64,000 nt of DNA from Teratosphaeria epicoccoides (Eukaryota; Ascomycota; Dothideomycetes; Mycosphaerellales; Teratosphaeriaceae): the NCBI GenBank assembly GCA_021401465.1, contig JADDMT010000119.1, positions 19,317-83,316 on the forward strand, written 5' to 3'. This document shows positions 44,976 through 56,916 of this stretch, piece after piece. Position 1 is the stretch's first letter; each line of letters starts with the position of its first letter. The translations under genes were made by a program, and so were the position numbers. The notes below the pieces were generated by a model. That model worked only from the letters and a program-made list of their open reading frames with translations, did no database searches and was not told the origin of the DNA.

Positions 44976-45947
44976 ATGTCAACGTTGGTATGGCCCGCCG
45001 TTGCCCCGCACGAGTTGCCCAGGGCGATAGAGGCGGCCACTGCGAGAGAGCTGGAGTGGCTGTTGGTGTCGCTCCAGGACACGCTCGCGTCGCTCAACGC
45101 CGGCCTGGAGGAATGCGCGGAGCTGCTGGCACCAAGAGAGCCGGGCTCGACGCTGGTGCTGTCCTCGCTCAGGTCGGAGCATTTGAAAGGCTTCATCACA
45201 CGAGTCGGTACGCGAATAGTCAAGGGAGACGTGCAATTGCGTCTGCCCTCTCTGCCTCCACCCAAAGGCCAGACGAGCTACAAGCTGTCAATCTCAACTC
45301 AGCCAACAGCGCCCACAGTATTCCTTGACCAGCTCGTCACTGCACGAACATTGATCAATGCCTGTCTAGACGTGGTTGACGCGACGAGATGGACGGGCGA
45401 TGCTCGAGACGCCAACTTCATATCTGGACAGCTGCGCCTGTTGCACGACAACATCCAGGAAGCCAAAGGTGCCCTGAAGGGATGGACAAACGAGCAGAAG
45501 CCGTGGCACGAGACATCGGTCGACGCCAACTCGTTCACTCCATCCCTGCCGAACAACGTGAGCTTCCACCTGTCAATCTCAGAAGCAGCAGTCCTCCTCA
45601 ACGTGCGCACATTAGATCCTGTACACTCGAACACGGGCACGAGTACACCGCTATCGATACTGGGTTCAGGTACTCCTGGCGACCGCGCTGCATCATACTC
45701 GGGTCTGTCTCTTCGCGACAGGTTAGCCACAGCTCTCGGCGGTCAGAAGCCTGCTTCCCATGACGAGGCCCACGATGTATTCCAATACAGAGGCCACGAG
45801 GTCAGAGTACGCGACAAAGTTAGAGTCGAGAGCCAGGACCCGAGCCTCATGGTTGCCATGGCCAAGCTGGCTGCATTGGAGAGGACTATCGCATTGAGTC
45901 GGAAGGCCCTGGATGTTGTGATGGGCAAGGATGGAGAAGAGACATGA
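44976..45947 (+). CDS. RAV2: RAVE complex subunit 2 / Rogdi homologue
   Basis: The RAVE complex reassembles the vacuolar H+-ATPase; Rav2 corresponds to animal Rogdi. It is a single exon of 323 residues. The start at 44976 is in good context (GCGCCATGTC), after the repeat. The Rogdi-type domain reads ELEWLLVSLQDTLASLNAGL, then EPGSTLVLSSLRSEHLKGF and TRIVKGDVQLRLPSLPPPKG. The end reads KLAALERTIALSRKALDVVM, all typical of the fungal family. The same frame is open through the repeat upstream, but no upstream ATG is needed. Confidence 0.9.
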   Translation: MSTLVWPAVAPHELPRAIEAATARELEWLLVSLQDTLASLNAGLEECAELLAPREPGSTLVLSSLRSEHLKGFITRVGTRIVKGDVQLRLPSLPPPKGQTSYKLSISTQPTAPTVFLDQLVTARTLINACLDVVDATRWTGDARDANFISGQLRLLHDNIQEAKGALKGWTNEQKPWHETSVDANSFTPSLPNNVSFHLSISEAAVLLNVRTLDPVHSNTGTSTPLSILGSGTPGDRAASYSGLSLRDRLATALGGQKPASHDEAHDVFQYRGHEVRVRDKVRVESQDPSLMVAMAKLAALERTIALSRKALDVVMGKDGEET

Positions 45948-46278
45948 CCGCTGACGGCTTTCGACCGCCGACTCTTGCCATCTACCATGGAATCTCATGC
46001 TGAAGCCATCTGCATTCGAAGGACCACGTCCGCGCGGTCGACTGACCATGGCAAGTACGGTCACGTGACTCGTCTAACCTGCTCTAATGCGGTGACGATC
46101 GGCTGGATCAGCAAAAAGGCAAATTATGTTATCGCTGAGATAAGGTCGGAGAAGCAGTCGTTGCCTCTTCCACTTGACCTCATGCCTTGATAACGACTTC
46201 AACACCTGTCCTGACAAGCGCGTTGCCTTGTCCGCTTCGCAACACACTTGCGACGGTCTCGCGACAGAACACTCGGCC
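45948..46278. other. Short intergenic region
   Basis: Tandem-oriented spacing between RAV2 and the siroheme gene; no gene is seen. Confidence 0.5.
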
Positions 46279-48009
46279 ATGCATCCCGCACTGCTCACCG
46301 CGGTCGACGCGACATCCCACATTCATCTGATCATCGGATCAAACCCACTCGCGGGCGCAAGATGCAGCAGGTCACTGGAGGTTGGAGCAATACCGATCCT
46401 CATCGCACCTGGAGACACAACTTTGCATTATGGCCTTTCAAAGAGGATAGAAGAGCATAGGATCCAGTGGCTCCCGCGAGGCTTCAAAGACGAAGATCTG
46501 ACAACACTCGGGCGAGAAGAGGTCGACATGGTGGTAGATGCTGTCTTTGTGACAGCTGGATCAAAGACACCACTCGCGACGCACATCTCTTCACTGTGCA
46601 GGAAAAAGCGGATCCCGGTCAATGTGGCGGATGCGCCCAACCTTTGCACATTCACTCTACTATCGACGCATAATAACGGCCCAGTACAGATCGGTGTCAC
46701 GACGTCCGGGAAGGGCTGCAAGCTTGCCTCCAGGATTCGACGAGAGATCGCTTCTGCTCTGCCAGCTGATCTGGGGCCGGCTGTAGAACGGCTGGGCACT
46801 GTGAGAAGGCGTATTTGGGAACAGGACCATGCCGCAGATGCCGCTGCGGAGATGGAAGGCGACGATGAAGAGACAGGGCAGAGCGCAGCATTCAACAAGC
46901 TCATTGTTCCATCTGACGCCGAGGCAGCGAAGGCCAGGAGGATGAGGTGGCTGGCTCAGATCTGCGAGTATTGGCCTTTGAGACGGCTGGCAGCGATCAC
47001 AGATGAGGACGTCGATGGCATATTGGAAGCATACAAGCAAGATTCTGTCATTGCGCCTTGCGCAGACAGCAAGCCTCTGCTCAATCCAGCTACGCTCGAT
47101 GCTCGACGAAGCAGAGGTCGCATAATCCTCGCAGGCTCGGGACCTGGACACCCAGACCTTCTCACGACGGCCACTCTGAAGGCGATTCGCAGCGCCGACC
47201 TCATCCTCGCCGACAAGCTCGTCCCAGCTCCTGTCCTCGAACTCGTGCCGCGACGAACACCCATTCAAATCGCCCGCAAATTCCCTGGCAATGCTGATCA
47301 AGCACAGGATGAACTACACCGCGATGGTCTGGAAGCCATGAATCAAGGCAAAACGGTCCTTCGCCTCAAGCAAGGCGATCCCTATCTTTACGGCCGTGGC
47401 GCAGAAGAGGTCGAGTTCTTCCGAAAGCATGGGTATGAAGCTACTGTGCTTCCTGGTATCACTTCAAGCTTGAGTGCGCCTCTATTTGCTGGGATCCCTG
47501 CTACGCATCGAAGCGTCAGCGATCAGATCTTGATATGTACTGGAACTGGTCGGAAGGGCGCTTCACCTGATCCTCCGGCTTTCTTGCCGAATCAGACTGT
47601 CGTGTTCCTGATGGCATTGCACAGGCTGAAGGGCCTGATCGCGAGCCTGACGGAGCGGAAGGAGTCGGCGTATCCACGGTCGACTCCTTGTGCAGTCATT
47701 GAGCGTGCTTCGTGCCCGGATCAGCGCATTATTCGTACTACGCTTGAGCATGTTGACGAGGCGGTGCAGGAGGAGGGCAGTAGGCCGCCAGGGCTGTTGG
47801 TTGTTGGGGGTGTTTGTGAAGTTCTGAAGAAGCGCCCACAGAAGTGGGTCATTGAGGATGGATTCCAAGGGCTAGATATCCTGAAAGATTTGGGTGAAGG
47901 CGGGAAGGGTCTGGATGGTTTGAGGGAGAGCTTGGTGACGCCTGGCGTGGAGGAGATTGGGGGTCCAATACTGGGCGGAGCCCATGGCGCGGCGCCTGTG
48001 ACGGTGTAG
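46279..48009 (+). CDS. MET1: Fused siroheme-synthesis enzyme: precorrin-2 dehydrogenase/ferrochelatase plus uroporphyrinogen-III methyltransferase
   Basis: This enzyme makes siroheme, the cofactor of sulfite and nitrite reductases. A single exon encodes 576 residues. Residues about 12-250 resemble the Met8/CysG-B part: a Rossmann start HLIIGSNPLAGARCSRSLEV, then VADAPNLCTF and TSGKGCKLASRIRREIA. Residues about 275-510 are the SUMT domain: IILAGSGPGHPDLLTTATLK, LRLKQGDPYLYGRGAEEVEF, and VLPGITSSLSAPLFAGIPAT followed by HRSVSDQ. Yeast splits these as MET8 and MET1; bacteria fuse them in CysG. A variable tail follows. The start at 46279 is chosen because residues before it are unconserved-looking. 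Confidence 0.94.
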   Translation: MHPALLTAVDATSHIHLIIGSNPLAGARCSRSLEVGAIPILIAPGDTTLHYGLSKRIEEHRIQWLPRGFKDEDLTTLGREEVDMVVDAVFVTAGSKTPLATHISSLCRKKRIPVNVADAPNLCTFTLLSTHNNGPVQIGVTTSGKGCKLASRIRREIASALPADLGPAVERLGTVRRRIWEQDHAADAAAEMEGDDEETGQSAAFNKLIVPSDAEAAKARRMRWLAQICEYWPLRRLAAITDEDVDGILEAYKQDSVIAPCADSKPLLNPATLDARRSRGRIILAGSGPGHPDLLTTATLKAIRSADLILADKLVPAPVLELVPRRTPIQIARKFPGNADQAQDELHRDGLEAMNQGKTVLRLKQGDPYLYGRGAEEVEFFRKHGYEATVLPGITSSLSAPLFAGIPATHRSVSDQILICTGTGRKGASPDPPAFLPNQTVVFLMALHRLKGLIASLTERKESAYPRSTPCAVIERASCPDQRIIRTTLEHVDEAVQEEGSRPPGLLVVGGVCEVLKKRPQKWVIEDGFQGLDILKDLGEGGKGLDGLRESLVTPGVEEIGGPILGGAHGAAPVTV

Positions 48010-48729
48010 AGTTATGAATGTGCGATGTGCTCGCTCATATCTACCTGAGGACAGCTCTTCTGTCAGTCCATGGGCCGGTCTAATGGGTGACGTGGTTGCA
48101 CTGCTCGTTGACAGGGTTGACTGTTTGGTTACATGGTTGACTGCTCGTTCACATACTTGACGACTTGCTCTTTAATACATTTCCATGATCGTTGACGTAT
48201 ATCGCTACATGTTGATGGATCACTCGAGCACATCTGACCTGGTAAATATGGTTGAAATCGTTGTTGACTGCTCGAAACGCAGATGCAATTCCCGGATCTC
48301 TCGCAAGGCCACCTGCTCTCATGATTCATCGCCATCAGCTTTGCATCGCTAGGTATTTCATAGTATCTCTACAACTATTCCGATATGTTTCTTTGGTCAC
48401 AGACATTGCACAAGCTTGCGTCGCGTCGGCTTGGCAGCACTCCGGTGGGCGGACGGCCCCCAAATTGGCTGCATCCTTCATGTACCGTCGCCTCAGCCGC
48501 ACAAAGACGTCCGCTGTGGTATGCAGGCGCCCTGGTTCCCACGCGCTAGGCGCTTATGGCTGTGCAGTCGCTCAGCCAGGTTTGGTGTAACGTAGGTATG
48601 GTATATCTATTCTTCCTCGCCATCAGTTGTGATGGTTTGTTTGTACACCGCGCGAGGCATGCTGGTCAACAGTACAATTGTTGGTTGGAATGGCACTGCT
48701 GGGCTTATCCACGGCCCAGGTGATTCAGC
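48010..48729. other. Intergenic, no supported gene
   Basis: GTTGACTG-like words recur loosely at 48110-48160. No gene is seen. Confidence 0.45.
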
Positions 48730-51700
48730 ATGTCCGGCATAGGTGAAATATCTGCCATCGTTGGCACGATCCAGTTCGCGGTATGGCTAGGTACCACTCT
48801 CAACACCTATATTGGCGATACCAAAGATGCATACGGAGATGTTCAGGGCCTTGCCCAAACCCTCAGGGCTCTATGCGGCAACATTGAGGATCTGAAGGAT
48901 CTCATCTTGAAGGACGTGGATGCTGAGACGTCTGGAAACCCTCCAGGATTCACTGCCAATGAGCGCAAAAATGCCGACGTGTGCTTCGAGCAAGCAACGA
49001 AACTGGTGGAGAAGCTATGGAAGAAGCTCAGCAAGAAGAAATCCAAATCAATTCCTGCCGCAGAGGACCTCGCTCACCTGGGAGCGTCTGCCATCGACTT
49101 CTCGCTGTTCGATACCCTGTTTTGGTCATTCACGAAGCCTGGCATAGAACAGCGAAAAGCAGAGCTGTATTACCTAGATCTGAAAATCATGATGGTGAAG
49201 AAAGCCTACCGCCATCCAAATGCCACCAATGCAGATCGTAGCAAAGCCGTGCAGGAGCTCGATAGTCTCAAAAAGTCAAAGGACATTGCTTTTGAAGCCT
49301 TGGCGCAGGTCAAGGCGGAGCGGAAAGCCAGGAAGCGTGGCAAGCCACCACGTGAGAGGAAGGGTGTGGCCATCGACCCTCACCTGACAGTGCGGAACAG
49401 AACCCCCAGCTCTCCTGACAGTGGCTATGTTTATCGACGGGCAGGTTCACCTCCATCGCAGAGCAGAGCTTACTCTGATTACTCCGCGTCTTATCACCAT
49501 GACTATCGCGACGAAAGAGGCTACCAAGCTGACTATGAGGTCACCATGATCCGGGAAGATATAGACAAGGAGACTTTCATCAATACCATTGAGCGAATGC
49601 TTCCTCGTCTCCAGGAGCAAGTCAAGGAGGAGCATGAGCAAAAACTTGCAATGCTCAAAGAAGAGGAAGAGCAGTTGGAGGCGGCCAGGAAAGCCGCAGT
49701 CAACGACTGGAAAAATCGCCTGGTCAATGAGCTCAAGACCTCGAAGCAACATGCTGCAGAGCTGAAGAAGCAGCTCAACGAAGCATTTGAGAATCAGGTT
49801 CCTGACAGCCAGATCACGAAATATGTGGATGAGCACCAGTTGCAAATGCTGAACAAGGATGAGCAAAGCAAGGAGCTGACAGAGCTTCTGAGTGCGCTGG
49901 GCGTCGAGCCAACATCAGCAACACACGACGAAAACTCTAGTGAAATAGAGACCGTCCAAAGTAGTGCTGGACGGCGTGGCAGCAAGCTCTTCAAGTGGTT
50001 TGGTCAAAGCTCGTCGAAGTCAGGAGCTAGCACAGAGAAGCGGCGTCGCCACTCCAGGCCTGCCTATACATCGAGCTCCTCTCTGTATCAATCAATAGCA
50101 CCCCAGAGCGATGCAACTTCATCGATACAGGACTTCAAGACTTTCAGCGTCCTGATAAGCTCTGATGGAAGGCTCAGCCACGCAAGCAGAATTCAGCTGC
50201 CGAATAGGTGGATTGCACAATATGTTGAGCAGCAAGAGAAATGGTACAAGACAGCGGCTTTCAGGCGGACGTTGCATGAGTACAGCACACTTGATCATGA
50301 GTCGCGCTCCGTAGTGTTCGACCAGGCCTCCAAGGAGGGTCTGGCGCCCGATGATCTGGTGCTATTGTTTGCAAAAAGACTTGACCCGAAAGGCACGAAG
50401 CGCAGAAGGATGATGGAAGTTGCTGTCAAGTTCTCTGCTCCCTGGGATTTCTTCCACGGAAGAATGTTTCTGGTCTACAAAGTCAAGCACGATAGTGGAG
50501 ATGCGCTCAATGGGATGCGCTCTGTCTCACAACGAGGGGATGCCCCCGATAACCACGAACCGAGTCGACAGAATCCTCGCCGGGATGATCATGTCAACCT
50601 GGACGGTTATGGCGATACCAGGAACGATAAGTCCATTGTGATTGAATATGACACCCGCGAATCTGGACGGGAGAATGAGAACCCAAGGGACGGTGGCTTC
50701 AAGAACACTGAAGACTTTTTCCATCCGTATCGAAGTCGTTATAAGTCATACGGAATCAACGACCCTTTTCAGGACATAGCTTGCAACCATTCACACGAGG
50801 AAGCCTTGCCCTTCGCCGAACCAGATCACCGTCGGAATATCATATACCCAAAGATCCATCGCAAATACATAGCGGAAGAAACGCTGAGGTATTATGACTT
50901 ACCTTACGAACAGGATCGCATCAATCCGGACTATATCGTCATCTTGCGAGATATGGATAAATACGGGCGGGATATATTATTCGAACATACCAGAAGACTC
51001 CGAAGTGGCAAGCTCTTGTCAATGCATGATGGCAGGCGTTCAAGGGCTTCTGGTCGTGACAGGACCCCTTCCACTACCATACGCAGGGATTCCTATAACG
51101 ACGGGTTTACGGGGCGAGAAGGCGTGATCGACGAACTTGCCGACGAAGCGGTGAAAGAGTATAAGGCACGATCGAGACAGGGCTACGATGATCCTGGCTC
51201 GATCTACGACCATGCCAGGCGCCATTCTGATCTCCCCGGCGATAGGCAAGCGCTATCAAGGCCTCAGCCACGAGTTCTGCGATCTCGTTCTCGCTCTGAG
51301 TACGAACCATTGAGGCCAGACAGGCATGACAGTTCGCACGTAGGCGAAAGCAGAAGCAACGATCTCCGATGGCTTGACGGCCGTATTCGTGCCCGGGATA
51401 GGTCCGGACGTGATGACACTGTCGATATGACTAATCGCAAAGACCGCGGCAGTGGCGACGGCCACGACTATCGCCATCTCCATCCATATCGTCCCACGCC
51501 AACACGCTCGGGCTCGCGAGATACTAGAAGGCCTACCTATGACGACTACGAAGAGCGAGGTTCTCATAGCTATTACGATGCCAAGTCTGGTTTCGCGCAA
51601 GAAGCTGCAGATGAGGCGCTGGAGCGCATACGTCGCCGCTCCGTACCACGAGCAAAGCCTGGCTCTGACGACCACTATTATTGTCCACGACGAGGGATAT

Positions 51701-52582
51701 TGAAACCGCCACCTCCAGCGCTTGAAGCAAAGGGTGGCGACGAGCCTCGCTCCTCTACATCTGATAGTGAAAGTGAGGTCTTCGGTAATGATGTCAGTGA
51801 TTCCAGCAGCAGCTCGTCCTCTGATGAGCGCATGGGCCCTGCTCGCAGCAGAAGTCGGAGCACGGGAGCACAGTCAGTCCTCGAGGGACTTCGAGCGGTA
51901 TGACTTTTGTTGTCCAGACGAGTAATGTAAACGTGACTAAATCCCATGTGTAGCTAACGGAATCTCCGACTTCGATGTTCGAGACAGCCGAGCGAGACGG
52001 CTCCAGAGTTAGAAGTACCTCGAAAGACGCGAATGCCAGAGTAGGGAAGGCGGATGAGCGTTTGACCTCTGTAAGTGCTTGGACAATATTGATCGAGCGC
52101 CTCACTCGAGCATCACTGATCGTAACTAGGCCCGCTCACACAACCAACCGTATGTTCAGTCGATCGCAGAGGACATCGAAGCAGAAGGGAACACCCAGGG
52201 GTCGCGATCGTCACGTCATGTCCATGTGCCTGATTGGATCTCTGTCGCGGCTGCCGTTGAGCAAGCCATGCCCGACGATGCCACGTTTGGCGCAAGTACA
52301 ACCGGAGGAGCCGAGTCAGATGATGAAGTTCCATACGAGTCAGCGGTAGAGGACCAGGACACAGGCCACAGGCGGGGCAGCAGTCATGGACCAGGGGAGC
52401 CATCGAATGGTGCGACTGTCACTGGAAGGGGCAGGCGCGTCGAAGCAGTGGCGGGCTCTGGGACTCTGACGACGCGGCATCATCGGCCGCATCAGTTGAC
52501 CGATTTGCTGGAGGCGGAAGATGGGATGATTGATAGGAGTACTGAAGATGTGGCCCGGCCGGTTCGAGGCGCTGATATCTGA
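48730..52582 (+). CDS. Large fungal protein with STAND-type N-terminal helical domain, coiled coil and Arg/Ser/Asp-rich C-terminus
   Basis: The exons are 48730-51897, 51954-52070 and 52130-52582, all phase 0 (1245 residues). The first about 120 residues (ISAIVGTIQFAVWLGTTLNT...) resemble the helical N-terminal domain at the start of many fungal STAND-like and related proteins. A strong coiled coil spans about 300-375 (KEEHEQKLAMLKEEEEQLEA). A globular region (about 470-590) reads FKTFSVLISSDGRLSHASRI then RIQLPNRWIAQYVEQQE. Near residue 735 NPDYIVILRDMDKYGRDILF is a conserved-looking block, after which the protein is rich in R, S, D and Y. No enzyme motif is visible. The role is unknown. Confidence 0.85.
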
Positions 52583-52785
52583 CAGCAGCCAACGCGCCGG
52601 AGTGACTCCTTCCTCTTTTGCATTCCAGAGTTCGCCGCACTCACGGCGAGCTTCTGTATTTACACGCCTGTAAATTACATATATATTAAACCTAACCTTC
52701 AAAGACGCCGTGCTGGAGCTCCACGCCCATCCTGCATCATCATTAGTACCAATCATCATTCACGTTTCGGAAGCGAAACGAGAAC

Positions 52786-54822
52786 TCACCCACTGGCCAT
52801 CTTCCTCATCGACTCCTCAATATCGTCATCCATACCCTGACCCCAACCGATCCACTGCCTGATCTTCGACCAGTAAAACACAAGATCTGTCGTCGAAAGC
52901 GCCAAGCGGAAAAGCAAATGACGCCCATACTCCTTCCATCGGTCCGTAGCACTCGCCTCTCTGTTCTCTGCTAAAGCTCGACTCGCCCACGTTCCAGTGA
53001 TCTTCACACGATTGACGGGGGAACCGAGGAACTGGTTGTTGCCCTGGACGATGCGCAGGTTGCGTCCGATGAAGATGAGTTCCTGTGGGAATTTGTCCTG
53101 GTTCGCGAGGATTTCTCGCACGCCTTTGCGCATCTTTTGCTGCATTTCGAATTGTCGCGCTCTTTGCTCCTTCTTACTCAGATTTTGCAGCTCGCGCATG
53201 ACTTGCCTGTTCCCGCCTTGGTAGGGACTCATCAGAGTAGCTGACGCGAAGATCTCTGGCGCATTGATGCCCCATTCTTCCTTCGTGATGCGATTGATGG
53301 TGGCATTGTCGAAGGTCATGAGGCTTCTCCAGAACAAAGCGTATTCTCGTCTAAATTTCGGACTCATCTGTATGTAGAGACCATGATCAATGAGCACCAA
53401 TTCTGGCTTGCCGTTTGGCAGACGGCGAATGAAGATGTTGCCTGGATGCGGGTCGCAGTGCACCAGACCCCACAAGAACATCTGCGCAGAGAACAGGTCG
53501 ACCATGGTCTGCATCACAGGCCTCAAACTCAGACCCAACCCGCCGTTTTTGCCTGGACCACGCCACTCATCTCTGATCGGCTTCAGCTTCTCGTCGTTGT
53601 AATGCTTTTTCGACACGCTCTCGGCAATTGATGCAGGTGGGGCCGGCAGCTGGCGACCACCAGACCCAGGAGAACCTTTGCGCCAGCCACCATGCCATGA
53701 TCCTGTAATACCTTCTTTATCCCAAAGACGAATACCTTCGATCCACTCAGCAGTCATGACCCTCTTGCTCGACAATTCGTGATGGACTTTCGGAATGTAG
53801 ACTCTGTCGCGTAGTCTTGTTTCGTTCTGTATCCGGTGACGCATCATCTCTGAGTTCTTGGCCTCGTTCTGGAAGTCCGTCTCCAACATGAGGCGTTCGG
53901 ATATGTATGGTACGAGGTGGTAAAGCGGTAGGTCGAACCACCAGGTATAGATTCTGGTAACCACTTTGAAGGCCCACAGATCCCAGCCAACCTGGCGAGC
54001 AATCTCGCGCTTCTGGATCTTGATCGCCACTTCGCTCCCATCCTGCAGCCGTGCCCAATGGACCTGAGCGACACTCGCACTTGCCCTGGCTGTCCTCTCC
54101 ATGATGCCTTTCGATGGATCGCCATCAAAGCTCACACCAAATACCTCCTCAACACTTCTGCCACCAAAATCCTCTCGTACCACCTGCTGTACCTCTTCCC
54201 AATCATTCTGCGTAGCGTCATCGAACATTCTCGCGAACATCTTCTGAAATTCCGGCGGCAGGATAGCACTCTGCATGGCGATCGCCTGCCCGATCTTCAG
54301 ATACAGTCCACCATTGCTGCGCAACAGCTCAAAGACCCTCGTTGCGGATCGGGCATGCACATCCGCCACGCTGTCACCGATCCAAGGGTCGGGACGAAAA
54401 TTGATCTTGTAGTCCAACGCGACAATCAGGCCAGAATAAAACGTCTTCAGGCATCTTGTAAGACACTGATCATATGCGTAATTGTCTATGCCGAGCAGTA
54501 TGGCCACCGCAATGGATGTGCGGACAATGCGACGCAGCCATTGACGGGTCCGTCTGTATTGCTTTGCCTGACCGGGCTGGCCGAGTGATGCGGGCGATGG
54601 AGGCTTCAGCGGCTCGAAGGCAGAGCTCCGGTGTCGGCGGAGGACGAGCGAAGGAGTCGCATGTCGCGTGATGGTCTGCGAATTCCGGGAGGAAGGTGCG
54701 AGGGTGCTCGGGTCATGTTTGCGCGGGTGAAGTTGTTGCAGGTCTGCTGCGATAGCAGTGCGAGGTCGGAGGGTCCTGCTTGCGCATCGTCCGCATACTG
54801 GCGGCGCAAACAGGCGGAGCAT
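52786..54822 (-). CDS. MCP2: ABC1/ADCK-family kinase-like protein, mitochondrial (MCP2-like)
   Basis: ABC1-family proteins are atypical kinases acting in mitochondrial lipid and coenzyme Q homeostasis. A single exon encodes 678 residues. The N-terminus (MLRLFAPPVCGRCASRTLRP) is basic and acid-free, a presequence. A hydrophobic segment lies at about residues 103-120. The family-specific KxGQ motif is in YLKIGQAIAMQSAILPPEF, the Ala-rich loop in RTARASASVAQVHWA and the Lys in VAIKIQKREI. The catalytic loop is GLVHCDPHPGNIF and the metal motif VLIDHGL. The Ser/Gly/Pro insert near residue 390 is longer than in yeast. Overall text fits Mcp2 (YLR253W) better than Coq8. Confidence 0.92.
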   Translation of the reverse strand: MLRLFAPPVCGRCASRTLRPRTAIAADLQQLHPRKHDPSTLAPSSRNSQTITRHATPSLVLRRHRSSAFEPLKPPSPASLGQPGQAKQYRRTRQWLRRIVRTSIAVAILLGIDNYAYDQCLTRCLKTFYSGLIVALDYKINFRPDPWIGDSVADVHARSATRVFELLRSNGGLYLKIGQAIAMQSAILPPEFQKMFARMFDDATQNDWEEVQQVVREDFGGRSVEEVFGVSFDGDPSKGIMERTARASASVAQVHWARLQDGSEVAIKIQKREIARQVGWDLWAFKVVTRIYTWWFDLPLYHLVPYISERLMLETDFQNEAKNSEMMRHRIQNETRLRDRVYIPKVHHELSSKRVMTAEWIEGIRLWDKEGITGSWHGGWRKGSPGSGGRQLPAPPASIAESVSKKHYNDEKLKPIRDEWRGPGKNGGLGLSLRPVMQTMVDLFSAQMFLWGLVHCDPHPGNIFIRRLPNGKPELVLIDHGLYIQMSPKFRREYALFWRSLMTFDNATINRITKEEWGINAPEIFASATLMSPYQGGNRQVMRELQNLSKKEQRARQFEMQQKMRKGVREILANQDKFPQELIFIGRNLRIVQGNNQFLGSPVNRVKITGTWASRALAENREASATDRWKEYGRHLLFRLALSTTDLVFYWSKIRQWIGWGQGMDDDIEESMRKMASG

Positions 54823-56056
54823 CGCACTGACCTAGAAGTGCAGACCTGCTCGCTCCGAACAAGGATGGATGGGCAGGCACACAAGTGTCAGGTGTGGTCG
54901 CGTGAGCACGGCACGCTCTTTCAACCATGACGCCATTGTTATTATCCGGTGCGGGCTGCAGATCTCGGTACGCGAGATCATCCTTCCGATGGACGCGTGC
55001 CTTCCTAAAATAAAGAGCACCACTGCCTCGGGACAGCAAGCCTATCACGTCCAGCTATCTTCTCGACCTTCGATTTGACTCTTTCAGGCAAGACCTGGCC
55101 CTCTTCCTATCCAATACTTATAGCTTCGAAAATCGACGACCCGCCTATCAACATCATTCTACTGCGACCACGGTCCCGGACCCTGCTGATTTGAACCGAA
55201 GCAATCACAGCTCTTTTGCCTATCGACCGAATTTCCCCTGATCATCTACAGCCATTGCCTCCAAAACAACCAGACCATCGTCAATGGCGATCGCCGACGG
55301 GACTTTCCGTTCAACCGGAGCAGCTTGTTCGCCTGCCGCCCCGTCAAAGGAGAGATCAAGGCGACAAGCAATATATTAGAGGCTTCTCCATAGAAGTTCA
55401 CACGCCCACGTCTCGCATCGACATTCTTCCACAGGACAGGGCCGACAATACGGCAGCTCTTCAATGGCGCCATTTCCGCGCATTCTCATGACGAACATCG
55501 GACTGATACCGATCATAGCATGCCAGTGGATTTCGGCGTTCTTGGTTTCCATCACTACCTCGAGTGCGAGTTGTGCTCAACAGGAGGCTGGCCTCGTGAG
55601 TGCGGATCTTATAAATACCGTTCCCACTACCTCAGGACGATTAGGCCTTTGCCTTCGTCCACGCAGAAAATAGCCAGGCTGAAGACCTTGACTTTCGACA
55701 TCACAGCCTTGCAGAGCGGGAAGCCTTTTGTGGGTGTACAGATTCGGTCTCGTTGGAATTCTCGATGGGATTGCTTGTTTGATAGTTTCCATTGTGATGC
55801 AGATGCCACGTGATGGCTTGACGCCATCAGGACAATACATATAGTAAATCAAGATCAAAGAGGCGACATGGTCCAGGTAGAGAAGGTCGGCGCATATTTC
55901 TGGTCTTGTAAGATCGTCGGTCTTGCAATTGATACTGACGGCCGGATGGTGGCAGATCAGACAACGCTATGACATCCCGGCCATTGCAATCCAGAGATAT
56001 AGTTATAGCGTCCAGTCCATTGATGCTTGGGCGGCTCCTGAGTAAAGATAGATAGC
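54823..56056. other. Intergenic, no supported gene
   Basis: About 1.2 kb. The frames at 55216-55491 and 55520-55813 plus lack motifs. A GGTTCAAATC word near 55190 (minus) resembles a tRNA B box but has no tRNA fold around it. Confidence 0.45.
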
Positions 56057-56916
56057 TCATTCATCCTCGTCAAGGTCCAAAACACGATAGTGGTCATCGA
56101 CTTCTTTCTCGGCTCCATCGTAATACTTCTTACGCTTCTCAAATGTTGGTTTCGTCTTCTTGATGATTCCAGGATCTTTCGCGACTCGGCGAAGCATGGT
56201 CCCCTGAACAAATGAAAGCTGAGTCAAGAAACTCTTTGGAATACCATGATGCTCATAGAATCTTATCCTGCTCCCAACAGCGGCACGATAATCTACGAGC
56301 AGGCGGCGCATACCAGAGTTTGGTGGCGTATCAGGCCACACTCTCAAGATCGCGCGATGGCTAAATGAGACCTCCGAGCTGTCGATGCGACGCAAGGTTT
56401 CATCAATGGTTGTGCGCTTGAACCTGTCATCCATCAGCATGTCGCCTGCGACATAGAGTATCCCAAGCTCGATGCCCAGACGTTTCTTGAGGCCGTAAGG
56501 GCCCAACGCCTGGTCATCCAATGGGGTCACGACGTCCGGGACAAGCTCATCGGTATACAAGAAGTGCAAGTATGTCTCAAAGACCCGTGGCTCGACGAGC
56601 GGCACCTCAATAGGATCCTGCCGGTTTCCGCGCCAACGAAGTGAGCATGCGGCCTTGAAGAAATCCGAGCTGCTGCACAGGTGGTCCTTGTGCACCGAGA
56701 ATTTGTGCTTTTCGCTGCCGACCAGCAGATCGACGGTCTCCGCATAGCTAAGTCTGTAGAGATGTCAGAGGGCACCGGGCACGAAACAGAAATGACATAC
56801 CGAACGCGCTTGCCTGCCTGGCTATCGTGTGATTCGCCGTTGCTTTTGCGCTTGCTTGCAGAATCCCGCTGCTGCGTCCGATGTGTCATGTCTGCATTGG
56901 ACAATGGGCTGGCCAT
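56057..56916 (-). CDS. BTB/POZ-domain protein
   Basis: The exons are 56916-56801 and 56753-56057 (270 residues), phase 2, intron 47 nt. After a basic, Ser-rich start, the BTB domain reads TVDLLVGSEKHKFSVHKDHL, then CSSSDFFKAAC, an insert, VPLVEPRVFETYLHFLYTDE and LGILYVAGDMLMDDRFKRTT, the usual fungal BTB pattern. A C-terminal helical part follows and ends in an acidic DLDEDE. BTB proteins of this kind often act as dimerising adaptors, some for Cullin-3 ligases. The partner is unknown. Confidence 0.9.

Noticed and set aside
44768..45265. Minus-strand frame with repeated QYAAR phrase
   Set aside because: The phrase is produced by the minisatellite at 44845-44954 and the frame is antisense to RAV2.
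55180..55200. GGTTCAAATC word on the minus strand resembling a tRNA B box
   Set aside because: No A box at the right distance and no cloverleaf arms around it.
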